DNA of 64,000 bases from Mycolicibacterium sp. 018/SC-01/001 (GCF_007096635.1 NZ_VKAA01000021.1:1-64000), one strand, 5' to 3'; positions 43,463 to 52,954 are shown, counted from the stretch's first letter. Notes: generated by a model from the sequence alone, not told the origin. A program made the numbers and translations.

Positions 43463-44812
43463 ATGTCAGAGCTGCCCGTCGTAGTGATCGGGGCCGGACC
43501 GCTGGGTCTGGCGGCGGCCGCGCATCTACTGGAGCGCGGACTCACCCCGCTGGTGTTGGAGGCCGGCCAAGGTCCAGGATCGGCCGTCGAGCAGTGGGAG
43601 CACGTGCGCACGTTCTCCCCGTGGCCCGAACTGGTGGACCCCGCCGCCGAACGACTGTTGGAGCCGACGGGCTGGACGGCCTCCGCTTCCGGATTCCCGA
43701 CCGGCCGGGAGTGGATCGACGACTACCTGGCACCGTTGGCGGGCGCCTTGGGTGAACGGGTCCAGTACGGCGCGCGAGTGGAGGCGGTGTCCCGGTTGGG
43801 CCGGGACCGGCTCGTCACGCCTGGTCGTGCCGAGACGCCGTTCGTCGTGCACGTGAGCAACGCTGACGGAACGGAGTGCCGGGTGCAGGCCCAGGCGGTC
43901 ATTGACGCCTCGGGCACCTGGGGCCAGCCCAACCCTGCTGGCGCTGACGGGGTTCCGGCGATCGGGGAACGCGCGGCAGCGACCTCCGGGGTGCTGACCT
44001 ATGTTCCGCCGACCCTCGCGCAGGCCTCAAGTTTGGCAGGCAAGCACGTGGTGGTGGTCGGCAGCGGGCATTCGGCGATGACCGCGGTGATCCAGCTCGG
44101 CGAGGTGGTCCGCAAGGATCCCTCGACGACGGTGACGTGGGTACTGCGCCGCGGGGTCTCCGAGGACACCTTCGGCGGGGGCGCCGCCGATGAACTGCCC
44201 CAGCGCGGCGCTCTGGGTGTGCGATCCAAGGAAGCGGTCGAGGCGGGCCGGGTGTCGCTGTCGACCGGATTCCGCACCGAGCGCATCGATCTGGTCGACG
44301 GCCGCGCGGTGGTGACCGCCGAGGACGGGCGCGCTTTGGCGCCAGCCGATCACGTGGTGGTGCTCACCGGGTTCCGGCCGGACCTGTCGTTCCTGTCGGA
44401 GATGCGCATCGCGCTGGACCCGATCCTGCAGGCCCCGATCAACCTGGCAGGCTCGATCGATCCGAACATGCACTCCTGCGGCAGCGTATTGCCGCACGGC
44501 GCCGCCGAATTGGCCCACCCCGAGCCGAATCTGTACATCGTGGGCATGAAGTCCTACGGCCGGGCGCCGACGTTCCTGGCGATGACCGGCTACGAGCAGG
44601 TCCGCAGCATCGCCGCCGAGCTGGCCGGCGACCACGAGGCCGCGAGCCGGGTCGAGCTGACGTTGCCCGATACCGGGGTGTGCAACGGGGCGGGCTTGTT
44701 CGACAGCCCCGAGGGCGAGAACGCCGGGGGCGGGTGCTGCGGACCAGCCCCGACGTCGCAGAACTCGGCACCGCAGCTGCTGTCGTTGTCGCTGAACCCC
44801 ATTGGCGGATGA
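43463..44812 (+). CDS. FAD-dependent monooxygenase-like protein of the ars locus (ArsO-like)
   Basis: The 449-residue flavoprotein has an FAD-binding GxGxxG (VIGAGPLGLAAAA), a second dinucleotide site (VVVVGSGHSAMTAV) and an FRPDLSFL segment near the C-terminus, as in flavin monooxygenases and related oxidoreductases. The tail has CNGAGLF and GGGCCGP Cys motifs that could bind metalloids. GAGGAG precedes ATG 43463. Flavoproteins of this type recur in actinobacterial ars operons; a role in arsenic redox chemistry is inferred. It overlaps the MFS gene (ATGA). Confidence 0.78.
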   Translation: MSELPVVVIGAGPLGLAAAAHLLERGLTPLVLEAGQGPGSAVEQWEHVRTFSPWPELVDPAAERLLEPTGWTASASGFPTGREWIDDYLAPLAGALGERVQYGARVEAVSRLGRDRLVTPGRAETPFVVHVSNADGTECRVQAQAVIDASGTWGQPNPAGADGVPAIGERAAATSGVLTYVPPTLAQASSLAGKHVVVVGSGHSAMTAVIQLGEVVRKDPSTTVTWVLRRGVSEDTFGGGAADELPQRGALGVRSKEAVEAGRVSLSTGFRTERIDLVDGRAVVTAEDGRALAPADHVVVLTGFRPDLSFLSEMRIALDPILQAPINLAGSIDPNMHSCGSVLPHGAAELAHPEPNLYIVGMKSYGRAPTFLAMTGYEQVRSIAAELAGDHEAASRVELTLPDTGVCNGAGLFDSPEGENAGGGCCGPAPTSQNSAPQLLSLSLNPIGG

Positions 44813-46032
44813 CCCAGGCCAATCCTCATCCGGCGCCCGGTGCAGCTCACGGGCTGCGCTGGGTGTTGGTGACGTTGTGTGTCACCGAGATCAGCAGCTG
44901 GGGCGTGCTGTACTACGCCTTCACCGTGCTTTCGGAGCAGATCAGCGCCGACACCGGCTGGTCCCCGCCGGCGGTGACGGCCGCGTTCTCCGCGGGGTTG
45001 GTGACCGCGGCATTGGTGGGCATCCCTATTGGGCGGTGGTTGGACCGGGTGGGTCCGCGCTGGATCATGACCGCCGGCTCCATCCTGGGCAGCCTCGCGG
45101 TGGTGGCGGTTGTGACGGCGCCGAACTACGGCTGGTTCGTCGCGGCCTGGGTGCTGGCCGGGGTGGCGATGAGCGCGGTGTTCTATGCGCCCGCGTTCGC
45201 GGCGCTGACCCGGTTCTTCGGCACCGACGCCGTGCGTGCACTGACCGCGTTGACGCTGGTGGCTGGTTTCGCCAGCACCGTGTTCGCCCCTTTAACCGCG
45301 GCACTGTCAGCCCAGATGAGTTGGCGTCACACGTATCTTGTTCTGGCTGCCGTGATGGCGGTGATCACCATCCCGGCGCACTTCTTCGGCTTGCGGCGCC
45401 CATGGCCGGCGGTGACCACCACGCATCAGCATGTCGAGGCGCCGACCCGCACCGCTCGGAGCGGGCCGTTCCTGGCGTTGATCGCGGCGTTCGCGCTCGC
45501 CGGGCTCGCCTCGTATGCGGTGATCGCGAACCTGGTGCCGTTGATGAGTCAACGTGGCATCAGCACCGGTGCCGCGGCGGTTGCGCTTGGCTTGGGCGGC
45601 GCCGGGCAGGTGTTGGGCCGCCTGGGCTATCAGAGGTTGGTGCGCCGCGTCGGTGTCGTGCCCCGCACGGTGCTCGTCATGGCCGGCGTCGCCGCCACCA
45701 CCGCGCTGCTGGGGCTGTTCAGCAGTTTCGCTGCGCTGGTCGTGGTGGCGATCGGGGCGGGAGTGATCCGCGGCATCATGACCTTGCTGCAGGCCACCGC
45801 GGTCACCGAAAGGTGGGGCCCCACCCATTACGGCCATCTCAGCGGCATCCTGTCCGCGCCGATCATGATCGCTACCGCGGTCGGCCCGTTCGTCGGCGCG
45901 GCTCTGGCCAGCCTTCTCGGTAGCTACGCCGCGATGTTCGTCGCCCTCGGTGCGATCGCCGCAGCGGGGGCACTGATAGCGGTGGCCACCAGGCCCCGGG
46001 TTCAGACCCCCGCTCCGGTCGTCCGGATCTAG
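44809..46032 (+). CDS. MFS transporter coupled to the ars flavoprotein
   Basis: The 407-residue, twelve-helix major facilitator has the loop 2-3 signature IPIGRWLDRVGPRW. The start codon lies within the stop of the flavoprotein gene, so the two are made together and probably act in sequence: modification, then export. Export of a modified arsenical is a reasonable guess, but the specificity is not visible. It is not accompanied by a GAPDH gene, so it is not a standard ArsJ unit. Confidence 0.78.
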   Translation: MTQANPHPAPGAAHGLRWVLVTLCVTEISSWGVLYYAFTVLSEQISADTGWSPPAVTAAFSAGLVTAALVGIPIGRWLDRVGPRWIMTAGSILGSLAVVAVVTAPNYGWFVAAWVLAGVAMSAVFYAPAFAALTRFFGTDAVRALTALTLVAGFASTVFAPLTAALSAQMSWRHTYLVLAAVMAVITIPAHFFGLRRPWPAVTTTHQHVEAPTRTARSGPFLALIAAFALAGLASYAVIANLVPLMSQRGISTGAAAVALGLGGAGQVLGRLGYQRLVRRVGVVPRTVLVMAGVAATTALLGLFSSFAALVVVAIGAGVIRGIMTLLQATAVTERWGPTHYGHLSGILSAPIMIATAVGPFVGAALASLLGSYAAMFVALGAIAAAGALIAVATRPRVQTPAPVVRI

Positions 46033-46072
46033 CCGCTTTCGGCGTGGGCTCCGATCCGGTGCAGCCGGGAGG

Positions 46073-47482
46073 TCAGCTGAATGCCTTCGCCCGGAGGTGG
46101 CGCGCCCAGGTCTGGGTGGCCATTTGCGTTGCATCCCAGGGTGATCCCAGCGGCGGGGTGTAGGACAGGTCCAGCTCGGAGAAGCCCTCGACGCTCATCT
46201 CGTGAAACAGTGCGGCAGCGTAGGTGTCGACCCGCTTGGACACCTCGGCGCTGCGGTGTCCGACCAGCTGGGCACCCAACAGCCGGCCGGTATGTTCGTC
46301 GCCGGTGATTCGGATGTGAATCGGGGTGGCGCCCGGGTAGTAGGCCTTGTGGTCATCCGGGGTGGCCGTGGTGGTGACCGGTGTCCACCCGCGGTCGGCG
46401 GCCAGCACTTCGTGATCACGCAGCCCGGTCCGGGCGGCCACCAAGTCGAAGACCTTGACCACCTGGGTGCCGAGGCTGCCGGCGAACCGCGCTGAACCGC
46501 CGACAGCGTTCTCCCCCGCGACCCGGCCTTGCTTGTGGGCGGTGGTGCCCAGCGGCAGCCACGTCACGCCGAGGAGGCGGTGGTGGGTGTGTACGCAGTC
46601 CCCGGCGGCGAACACATCCGGCAGGTTGGTGCGCATCGCCTCATCGACGGCGATCGCGCCTTTGATTCCGAGTTCGGCGCCGGCGTCGACGGCCAGCTCC
46701 ACATCAGGCTTCACACCGACCACGACGAGCACGAAATCGACTGTCTGCTGCAGTGTTTCACCACCACGGTGGGCGGTCACCGTGATCGCTCCGGTGTCTG
46801 TGCGGGTGACGGCGGAAACGGTGGTGTGGGTGAGGACCTGCACGCCGTGGCGTTCCAGTGCGTCGTGGACCAAGGCGCCCAGCTCGGGATCGACGGTCGG
46901 CAACACCTCGGCTAGCGCCTCGATCTGGGTGACGGCAATACCGCGGGTGGTGAGCCCTTCGGCCATCTCCAGGCCGATGTAACCGGCGCCGATGATGACC
47001 GCGGTGGCTGGTTGGCGTTGCTCCAGGGAGTCCATGACGGCGAAGGTGTCGCCCATCGAATGCAGCAGGTGCACGCCATCTTTGGGGCCGAGGGCGTCCG
47101 GTCCGGTCAGTCCGGTGATGGGTGGGCGGGCACTGACGGCGCCGGTGCCCACGATCAGGGCGTCATAGGACAGTTCGGTGGGTGCCCCGGTGGGGTCGAG
47201 GACGTCGAGGGTGTGTTCGGCGGCGTTGATTCCGGTGGCGCGGGTGTCGGTGAGGACCCGCATGCCGGTGGCGGCCAGGTCGTCGGCGGTGCGGTGCGCC
47301 AGATGGGTCCAGTGCGAGACCTCCCCGGAGACGTAATAGGGGATGCCGCAGATGGAGAAGTTGGGATAGGCGTCGGCGACGACCACGGTGACGTCGGTGC
47401 TGGGGTCGAGTTCACGGATGCGCAGGGCAGCGCTGATTCCGGCGTCGCTGCCGCCGATGGCGACGATATGGCGTGCGGGCAT
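46073..47482 (-). CDS. FAD-dependent pyridine nucleotide-disulfide oxidoreductase (CoA-disulfide reductase-like)
   Basis: The 469-residue flavoprotein has an N-terminal FAD motif (IVAIGGSDAGISAAL), the single active-site Cys in FSICGIPYYVSG as in CoA-disulfide reductases and NADH oxidases, an NAD motif (VIIGAGYIGLEMAEG) and the second FAD motif VFAAGDCVH. There is no rhodanese domain. It follows the ars genes on the same strand with a 71-base gap, and GAGGAG precedes ATG 47482. It may recycle a thiol oxidised during arsenate reduction; this is inference. Confidence 0.85.
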   Translation of the reverse strand: MPARHIVAIGGSDAGISAALRIRELDPSTDVTVVVADAYPNFSICGIPYYVSGEVSHWTHLAHRTADDLAATGMRVLTDTRATGINAAEHTLDVLDPTGAPTELSYDALIVGTGAVSARPPITGLTGPDALGPKDGVHLLHSMGDTFAVMDSLEQRQPATAVIIGAGYIGLEMAEGLTTRGIAVTQIEALAEVLPTVDPELGALVHDALERHGVQVLTHTTVSAVTRTDTGAITVTAHRGGETLQQTVDFVLVVVGVKPDVELAVDAGAELGIKGAIAVDEAMRTNLPDVFAAGDCVHTHHRLLGVTWLPLGTTAHKQGRVAGENAVGGSARFAGSLGTQVVKVFDLVAARTGLRDHEVLAADRGWTPVTTTATPDDHKAYYPGATPIHIRITGDEHTGRLLGAQLVGHRSAEVSKRVDTYAAALFHEMSVEGFSELDLSYTPPLGSPWDATQMATQTWARHLRAKAFS

Positions 47483-47553
47483 GACGAAGTCTCCTCGGTA
47501 CATCGAGTGGGAAGGGTGGGTGCTGCCGCGGTGCAGCGTGAAAGCGAGCTGCG

Positions 47554-47979
47554 TCAGGCAGATGCGTTGGTGAGCGTGGTGTGGAGGCGTTGCACGCGGG
47601 CGATGATGTCGTCGCGGACCAGGCGCATCCGGTCTAGGCCGTCGATGCCGCGCTCAGACGGTTCGTCGGTGTCCCAGTTCTCCACCCGGGTGCCCGGCAG
47701 CGGATCGAGTAGGGCTTCCCGGCCGAGGGTGACCACCAGATCGACGTCGCGGGCCAGCTCGTAGTCCACCGGCGTGGGCTGCTCACCGGCGATGTCGACG
47801 CCCACCTCCAACAGGGCTTGGGCGGACAGATCGTTGACCGCGGCACCAGGTTTGGTGCCGGCCGAATACACGGCCACGGTGTCCCCGGCGAGCTGACGCA
47901 TGAGACCAGCCGCCATCTGCGACTTGCCGCCGTTCTTCACGCACACGAACAACACCGAAGGTGTCGAAGAGTCAGTCAT
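47554..47979 (-). CDS. arsC: Arsenate-mycothiol transferase-type ArsC
   Basis: The 141-residue low-molecular-weight phosphatase fold has the loop CVKNGGKSQMA and ends with a helix typical of the group. It is the paralogue of the ArsC at 8414-8818. It is the second ArsC-type gene in this operon, 14 bases after the larger one. It would pass arsenate to mycothiol for reduction. Confidence 0.88.
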   Translation of the reverse strand: MTDSSTPSVLFVCVKNGGKSQMAAGLMRQLAGDTVAVYSAGTKPGAAVNDLSAQALLEVGVDIAGEQPTPVDYELARDVDLVVTLGREALLDPLPGTRVENWDTDEPSERGIDGLDRMRLVRDDIIARVQRLHTTLTNASA

Positions 47980-47993
47980 CGGGTCCTGTGCTC

Positions 47994-48665
47994 CTAGTTC
48001 TGCCGTGCGGTGACATGGAGTTCCGCGAGGAGGCGGCGGACGCGTTCTTCGAGGTCGTCGCGGATCGGGCGGACCGCATCGACGTCCTGGCCTTCCGGGT
48101 CGGGTAGGTCCCAGTTCTCATAGCGCTTGCCGGGGAAGATCGGGCAGGCATCTCCGCAGCCCATAGTGATCACCACGTCGGCTGCCTGGACGATCTCGTC
48201 GGTCCAGGGTTTGGGGAACTCCCCGGTGATGTCGATGCCAACCTCGGCCATCGCCACGACCGCGGACGGGTTGATGGCATCGCCAGGTTCGGAGCCTCCC
48301 GACCAGGCCACCGCGTCCTCGCCGGCGAGATGGGTGAAGAAGCCCAGCGCCATCTGAGACCGGCCGGCGTTGTGGGTGCACAGGAACAGCACCGTGGGCT
48401 TGCCGTCGCTGATCTTGCCCTCGACTCGGGCCAGGGCGTGCAGGCGTTGACGGGCGAACCTTTCGGCCAATAAGGGCAGAAAGTTGGGGACGGTGGCGCG
48501 GCCGGCGAACTGGTCATAGGAGGTGCTCAGGAACCTCTCGATGGTCTCGACGCCGAAGCTGGCGCCGAAGTCGCGTTCCAACCGGGTGGCCGCGGTCTTG
48601 AGTGCGTGCTGTTGATCGATCGAGAGGTCGCGGTGCGAACGCAGGGCGGCGGGGCTGTCAAACAT
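47994..48665 (-). CDS. arsC: ArsC-type arsenate reductase with N-terminal helical domain
   Basis: The 223-residue protein has an N-terminal helical bundle of about 85 residues (RLERDFGASFGVETIERF), common in actinobacterial ArsC. A phosphatase-fold domain follows with FLCTHNAGRSQMA and MGCGDACP; the extra Cys residues in the last motif can serve an intramolecular disulfide. It differs clearly from the smaller ArsC next to it, so the operon holds two mechanistic types. The start is four bases from the acr3 stop. Confidence 0.86.
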   Translation of the reverse strand: MFDSPAALRSHRDLSIDQQHALKTAATRLERDFGASFGVETIERFLSTSYDQFAGRATVPNFLPLLAERFARQRLHALARVEGKISDGKPTVLFLCTHNAGRSQMALGFFTHLAGEDAVAWSGGSEPGDAINPSAVVAMAEVGIDITGEFPKPWTDEIVQAADVVITMGCGDACPIFPGKRYENWDLPDPEGQDVDAVRPIRDDLEERVRRLLAELHVTARQN

Positions 48666-48669
48666 GGTG

Positions 48670-49785
48670 TTACGACTCCTGTGTCGTGGACGGGTGGATT
48701 GCGGCGGGTTCGGTGGTGTGGTCGCGGAAGCGTCGGCGCAGCGCCAGCGAGACGTAGACCAAGGCGACCAGCACGGGAACCTCGATCAGTGGGCCCACCA
48801 CCCCGGCCAGGGCTTGCCCGGAGGTGGCGCCGTAAGTGGCGATCGCGACCGCGATGGCCAACTCGAAGTTGTTGCCCGCCGCGGTGAACGCCAAGGTGGT
48901 GGTTCGTTGATAGCCCAGGCCGATCGCGGCGCCCAGCAGATAGCCACCGCCCCACATGATCGCGAAGTACACCAGCAGGGGCAGCGCGATCCGCACCACG
49001 TCGAGAGGCCGGCTAGTGATCTGTTCACCTTGCAGCGCAAAGAGAATCACGACGGTGAACAGCAGCCCATAGAGCGCCCACGGCCCGATCCGGGGCAGGA
49101 ACTTCGACTCGTACCAGTCGCGGCCCTTGGCCTTCTCGCCGATCCGACGCGACAAGTACCCGGCCAACAGGGGGATACCGAGGAAGATGAGAACCGATTT
49201 GGCGATCTGCCACGGCGAAGTGTCGATGGTGGTCTGCTCCAGACCCAGCCAGCCGGGCAGCACCGACAGGTAGAACCAGCCCAAGACCGCGAACATGATG
49301 ACCTGAAAAATCGAGTTCAACGCCACCAACACGGCGGCGGCTTCCCGATCGCCGCAGGCCAGGTCATTCCAGATGATGACCATGGCAATGCAGCGCGCCA
49401 GCCCGACGATGATCAGCCCAGTCCGGTACTCCGGCAGATCGGGCAGCATCAGCCACGCCAGCGCGAACATCAACGCCGGCCCGAACACCCAGTTCAAAAA
49501 TAACGAGCTGAGCAGCAGTTTGCGGTCCCCGGTCACGGTATTGAGGCGGTCATAGCGGACCTTGGCCAGCACCGGATACATCATGATCAACAGGCCCAGG
49601 GCGATCGGCAACGAAATCCCGTCGATCTGCACACTTTCCAGCGCGGTATTCAGACCCGGGATCCATCGACCCAGCAGCAGGCCGGCGACCATCGCGACAC
49701 CGATCCACACAGGTAAGAAGCGGTCCAAAGTGGACAACTTGGCGATCACCGGCGCTGAGGAACTCGAGGCCACCGTGTCGGTCAT
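48670..49785 (-). CDS. acr3: ACR3-family arsenite efflux permease
   Basis: The 371-residue, ten-helix protein has CIAMVIIWNDLACGD and TAAGNNFELAIAVAIATYGA. It closely parallels the ACR3 at 8815-9888 over its full length, with a slightly longer N-terminus. ATG 49785 overlaps the arsR stop (ATGA). It exports the arsenite made by the two ArsC enzymes downstream. Confidence 0.93.
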   Translation of the reverse strand: MTDTVASSSSAPVIAKLSTLDRFLPVWIGVAMVAGLLLGRWIPGLNTALESVQIDGISLPIALGLLIMMYPVLAKVRYDRLNTVTGDRKLLLSSLFLNWVFGPALMFALAWLMLPDLPEYRTGLIIVGLARCIAMVIIWNDLACGDREAAAVLVALNSIFQVIMFAVLGWFYLSVLPGWLGLEQTTIDTSPWQIAKSVLIFLGIPLLAGYLSRRIGEKAKGRDWYESKFLPRIGPWALYGLLFTVVILFALQGEQITSRPLDVVRIALPLLVYFAIMWGGGYLLGAAIGLGYQRTTTLAFTAAGNNFELAIAVAIATYGATSGQALAGVVGPLIEVPVLVALVYVSLALRRRFRDHTTEPAAIHPSTTQES

Positions 49786-50156
49786 GCCGTCACCCCCGCC
49801 AGCGCGGCCGCGTTGAGATCCAACAACGCCGAGAGGTCACGCAGCGCTTCCGGGACCACGGCGTAGTACACCCACGACGCCCTACGCTCAGAAGTGAGCA
49901 GGCCGGCGGCACGCAGGACCTTGAGGTGATGCGACACCGTGGGCTGGGAGACGTCGATGCCACCCGAGACGTCACACACGCACGCCTCCCCACCGGAATG
50001 ACTGGCGATCGCACTGAACAGCCGCAGCCGCACCGGATCAGCCAGCGCCTTCAACTTCTTGGCCATCTCGGCAGCCGCCGGCTCAGTCAGTGGCTCGCGC
50101 AACAGCGGTGGCGTGACGCAGCAAGCATCTGCGGCCAGTCCCTCCGGATTCGACAT
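49782..50156 (-). CDS. arsR: ArsR-family repressor, first gene of the second acr3 operon
   Basis: The 124-residue winged-helix repressor has Cys12-Cys13 (ADACCVTP) and Cys59/Cys61 (EACVCDVSGGID), with recognition segment SQPTVSHHLKVL. It has the same two Cys pairs as the ArsR at 43016-43375. ATG 50156 is the family start. It heads arsR-acr3-arsC-arsC-FAD, with an inverted repeat directly upstream. Confidence 0.88.
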   Translation of the reverse strand: MSNPEGLAADACCVTPPLLREPLTEPAAAEMAKKLKALADPVRLRLFSAIASHSGGEACVCDVSGGIDVSQPTVSHHLKVLRAAGLLTSERRASWVYYAVVPEALRDLSALLDLNAAALAGVTA

Positions 50157-50159
50157 ACA

Positions 50160-50179
50160 TCGATATTGACGACTATCGA
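50160..50179. promoter_or_regulatory. Candidate ArsR operator
   Basis: TCGATA-TTGACGAC-TATCGA is a perfect six-base inverted repeat with an eight-base spacer, starting four bases upstream of the arsR ATG. The rest of 50180-50443 holds no visible gene or repeat. Confidence 0.55.
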
Positions 50180-50443
50180 ACCAAGATGCAAGCGAACGAT
50201 GTGTGAACACCGCACGCCGCGCGCACCCGGCCCGTCCCCGCAGTCCGCCAACACACTTTGCAGACCAACGCGGCGCCTTTATCGAATCTTCATCGAAGGA
50301 CTAAGAAAGCCAAACGACGCATCAGCACACTGAGGGCATACCCGTGAACGGTGCGCCGTCGCCCGCGACCGGCCCTCACGACGCGCCAGAGGGTGCCCCG
50401 CCCGTAAGCCGATGACGACAACCCGATACGGAGAGCCCCACTC

Positions 50444-51667
50444 ATGCCGCAGACAGGCTGTCCCCCACAGCTTCGAGCGACGACGCACTGGCTGCGCACG
50501 ACCGTCGTCGCGGTGGCGGTGCTGCTGATAGCGGCCGCCTGCACCTCGACTCCGGCGGCGGCGCCCACCCCCGACGTCATCACCGACAAGGGCACGCCCT
50601 ACGCAGACTTGCTCGTACCGAAACTCGAAGCGTCCGTCACCGATGGTGCAATCGGCGTCGCTGTCGACTCCCCCGTAACCGTTACCGCCGGCGGCGGTGT
50701 TCTCGGCCAAGTATCGCTGACCAACGAGGCGGGCGAACTTGTCGACGGGCAGCTGGGCCCCGACGGCGTTACCTGGTCCTCGGCGGAACCGCTTGGCTAC
50801 AACAAGCAGTACACCCTGCAGGCGCACGCACAAGGACTTGGCGGAACGACAAGCACCAGCGCAACATTCGAAACCCATTCCCCCGAAAACCTGACGATGC
50901 CCTACGTGTTGCCCAATGACGGCGAAACGGTGGGCGTGGGTCAACCCATTGCGATTCGCTTTGACGAGAACATCACGAACCGAGCGGCGGCCCAGCAGGC
51001 GATCACCGTGACCACGAACCCATCGGTTGAGGGTGCGTTCTACTGGCTCAGCAATCGTGAAGTCCGCTGGCGCCCCGCCGAGTACTGGGAGCCCGGCACG
51101 AAGGTTGAGGTGTCAGTTAAGGCTTACGGTGTCGACTTCGGCGACGGGCTCTTCGGCCAGGATGACGTCACCACGCGCTTCACCATCGGCGACCAGATCA
51201 TCGCCACCGCCGATGACGCCACCAAGACGATGACCGTGCGGCGCAACGGCGAAGTCGTCAAAACCATGCCCCTGTCCATGGGCAAAGCCACAACACCCAC
51301 CGACAACGGCGCCTACATCATCGGCGACCGTTACTCATTCCTGGTGATGGATTCGTCCACCTACGGAGTCCCCGTCAACTCACCCGACGGGTACCGCACC
51401 GAAGTCGAATGGGCAACGCAAATGTCGTACAGCGGCATCTACGTGCACTCGGCCCCATGGTCGGTGGGCAGCCAAGGCATCGCCAATGTCAGCCACGGAT
51501 GTCTCAACGTCAATCCAGCGAATGCCCGCTGGTTCTACGACAACACCCGACGCGGCGACATCGTCGAAGTGATCAACACGACCGGCCCCACCCTTTCAGG
51601 AACCGACGGTCTCGGCGACTGGAACGTCCCCTGGGAGCAATGGAAGACCGGAAACGCCAACCTCTGA
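50444..51667 (+). CDS. ldtB: L,D-transpeptidase lipoprotein (LdtB-like)
   Basis: The 407-residue product has a lipobox (IAAACTS, Cys33), two Ig-like domains and a YkuD catalytic domain with HSAPWSV and SHGCLNVNP (Cys353). The size, domain order and C-terminal extension are those of M. tuberculosis LdtMt2 (408 residues, Cys354). It makes 3-3 crosslinks between peptidoglycan stems, the dominant linkage in mycobacteria and insensitive to most penicillins. The genome must also hold a core copy, so this is an accessory paralogue. Confidence 0.9.
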   Translation: MPQTGCPPQLRATTHWLRTTVVAVAVLLIAAACTSTPAAAPTPDVITDKGTPYADLLVPKLEASVTDGAIGVAVDSPVTVTAGGGVLGQVSLTNEAGELVDGQLGPDGVTWSSAEPLGYNKQYTLQAHAQGLGGTTSTSATFETHSPENLTMPYVLPNDGETVGVGQPIAIRFDENITNRAAAQQAITVTTNPSVEGAFYWLSNREVRWRPAEYWEPGTKVEVSVKAYGVDFGDGLFGQDDVTTRFTIGDQIIATADDATKTMTVRRNGEVVKTMPLSMGKATTPTDNGAYIIGDRYSFLVMDSSTYGVPVNSPDGYRTEVEWATQMSYSGIYVHSAPWSVGSQGIANVSHGCLNVNPANARWFYDNTRRGDIVEVINTTGPTLSGTDGLGDWNVPWEQWKTGNANL

Positions 51668-52080
51668 CCATCGAAAGGTGCTTGACAAGCCGATACTGCT
51701 TCACTGCACGGAGACTCTTAATGCCATTGTCCCGCAGTACCTTTGAGTGCCGTTCCGAAGGGCCGTTGCCATTCGGGCGGTTGTCGCGCAGCTGGAGCCC
51801 GTCAACTCCCCGGTGACCGAAGGCGGTGCGCTGCCGCCGACGATGCTTCACGTGACCGCTCGGGGCAGAACGACTGACCCCGACGACCGTCCATAGTGCC
51901 CCCTTCTCCGTGAAGCTCGCACAATGTGCGTTCACCCCAGGCGCTATTCACGCGCGCCTTCCCGACCGCGAAACGCCTGAGCCCGGTAATGCAGCATCCA
52001 AATCGCCAACTGCCGCAGCGAATTTCACCATTGTAATTATGTGGCTGCTGTTACTGGTGGGGCTTTTGTGAGTTACGCTT
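51668..52080. other. Gene-free stretch, possible gene remnant
   Basis: No complete gene is supported in these 413 bases. A plus-strand frame ending at the TAG at 51894-51896 (decoded tail ARGRTTDPDDRP) looks like a coding fragment but has no start or recognisable domain. Confidence 0.4.
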
Positions 52081-52103
52081 TTCTACGTAGGAGCTACGTA
52101 TTT
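52081..52103. promoter_or_regulatory. CTACGTAG repeat box before the RipB-like gene
   Basis: TTCTACGTAG-GAG-CTACGTA: CTACGTAG starts at 52083 and CTACGTA at 52094, an 11-bp step. It lies 81 bases upstream of the RipB-like start. The same element precedes the response-regulator and RipA-like genes. Confidence 0.7.
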
Positions 52104-52183
52104 TGGTGCTGCGCCGTGCGTATGCGATTCAGCCCCGCTAGTGGTGCGTGATAGCTCACCGCGCGGAGCACCGAGGAGAAGAC

Positions 52184-52954
52184 ATGGGATTACACGTTCG
52201 AAGCAAGGGTGCGGCAGCTGCCCGTGCCGATCGCTGCGACCCCGCAACTCGTGTAGCGGGCCGCGTTCGACGGCTCCCCGGTGTGATCGCCATCGTCGTC
52301 GCGCTCCTCCTCGCGTGCGCACCGATCACGTCGGCCCAACCTGCCGCCGGCCCGTGGGACCCACTGCTGCCAAAGATGCCGAGCGCGGGCGCTCCCGGCG
52401 ATCCGGTTGCCATCGCGAACGCATCCCTGCAGGCAACGGCCATGGCGACGCAGACAGCCATGAGCATGGGTCGCAGCTTCCTCAGCAGCCTGGGAATTGT
52501 CAGTCCCGCCGCGGATCCGTCGACGAGCGTGCGTGGCAATCGGGTCAATGGTGCGCAAGCGATCGAGTACGTGATTCGCAGGGCGGGAACACAAATTGGT
52601 GTTCCCTACTCCTGGGGTGGCGGAAGCCTCACCGGTCCCAGCCGCGGCGTCGACCAGGGGGCAGGCACCGTGGGCTTTGACTGTTCTGGTCTGACACGGT
52701 TCGCGTTCGCCGGCGTCGGAGTGCTGCTCCCGCGATGGTCCGGCGACCAATACAACGCCGGCCGCAAAGTGCCACCCGCCCAAGCGAAGCGAGGCGATTT
52801 GCTGTTCTGGGGGCCGGGCGGCAGTCAGCACGAAGCAATCTACTTGGGCGGCGGCCAAATGCTTGAGGCGCAGCAGACGGGCGTCCCGATCAAAATCTCA
52901 CCGGTGCGCATGTCAGGGATGACTCCGTACGTCGTTCGCATCATCGAAAGCTGA
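52184..52954 (+). CDS. NlpC/P60 peptidoglycan endopeptidase (RipB-like)
   Basis: The 256-residue product has an N-terminal signal (GVIAIVVALLLACAPITSA), a linker of about 65 residues and a C-terminal NlpC/P60 domain. The catalytic triad is Cys167 (FDCSGL), His216 (SQHEAIYLG) and Glu228 (MLEAQ). It cleaves D-Glu to meso-DAP bonds in peptidoglycan stems, as RipA/RipB do. It lacks the coiled coil of RipA. GAGGAGAAGAC precedes ATG 52184. A strong CTACGTAG box lies upstream, and an LdtB-like gene precedes it. Confidence 0.9.
   Translation: MGLHVRSKGAAAARADRCDPATRVAGRVRRLPGVIAIVVALLLACAPITSAQPAAGPWDPLLPKMPSAGAPGDPVAIANASLQATAMATQTAMSMGRSFLSSLGIVSPAADPSTSVRGNRVNGAQAIEYVIRRAGTQIGVPYSWGGGSLTGPSRGVDQGAGTVGFDCSGLTRFAFAGVGVLLPRWSGDQYNAGRKVPPAQAKRGDLLFWGPGGSQHEAIYLGGGQMLEAQQTGVPIKISPVRMSGMTPYVVRIIES

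Noticed and set aside
51573..51935. 120-codon minus-strand frame after the L,D-transpeptidase
   Set aside because: Overlaps the 3' end of the transpeptidase antisense, Arg/Ser-rich, no start signal.
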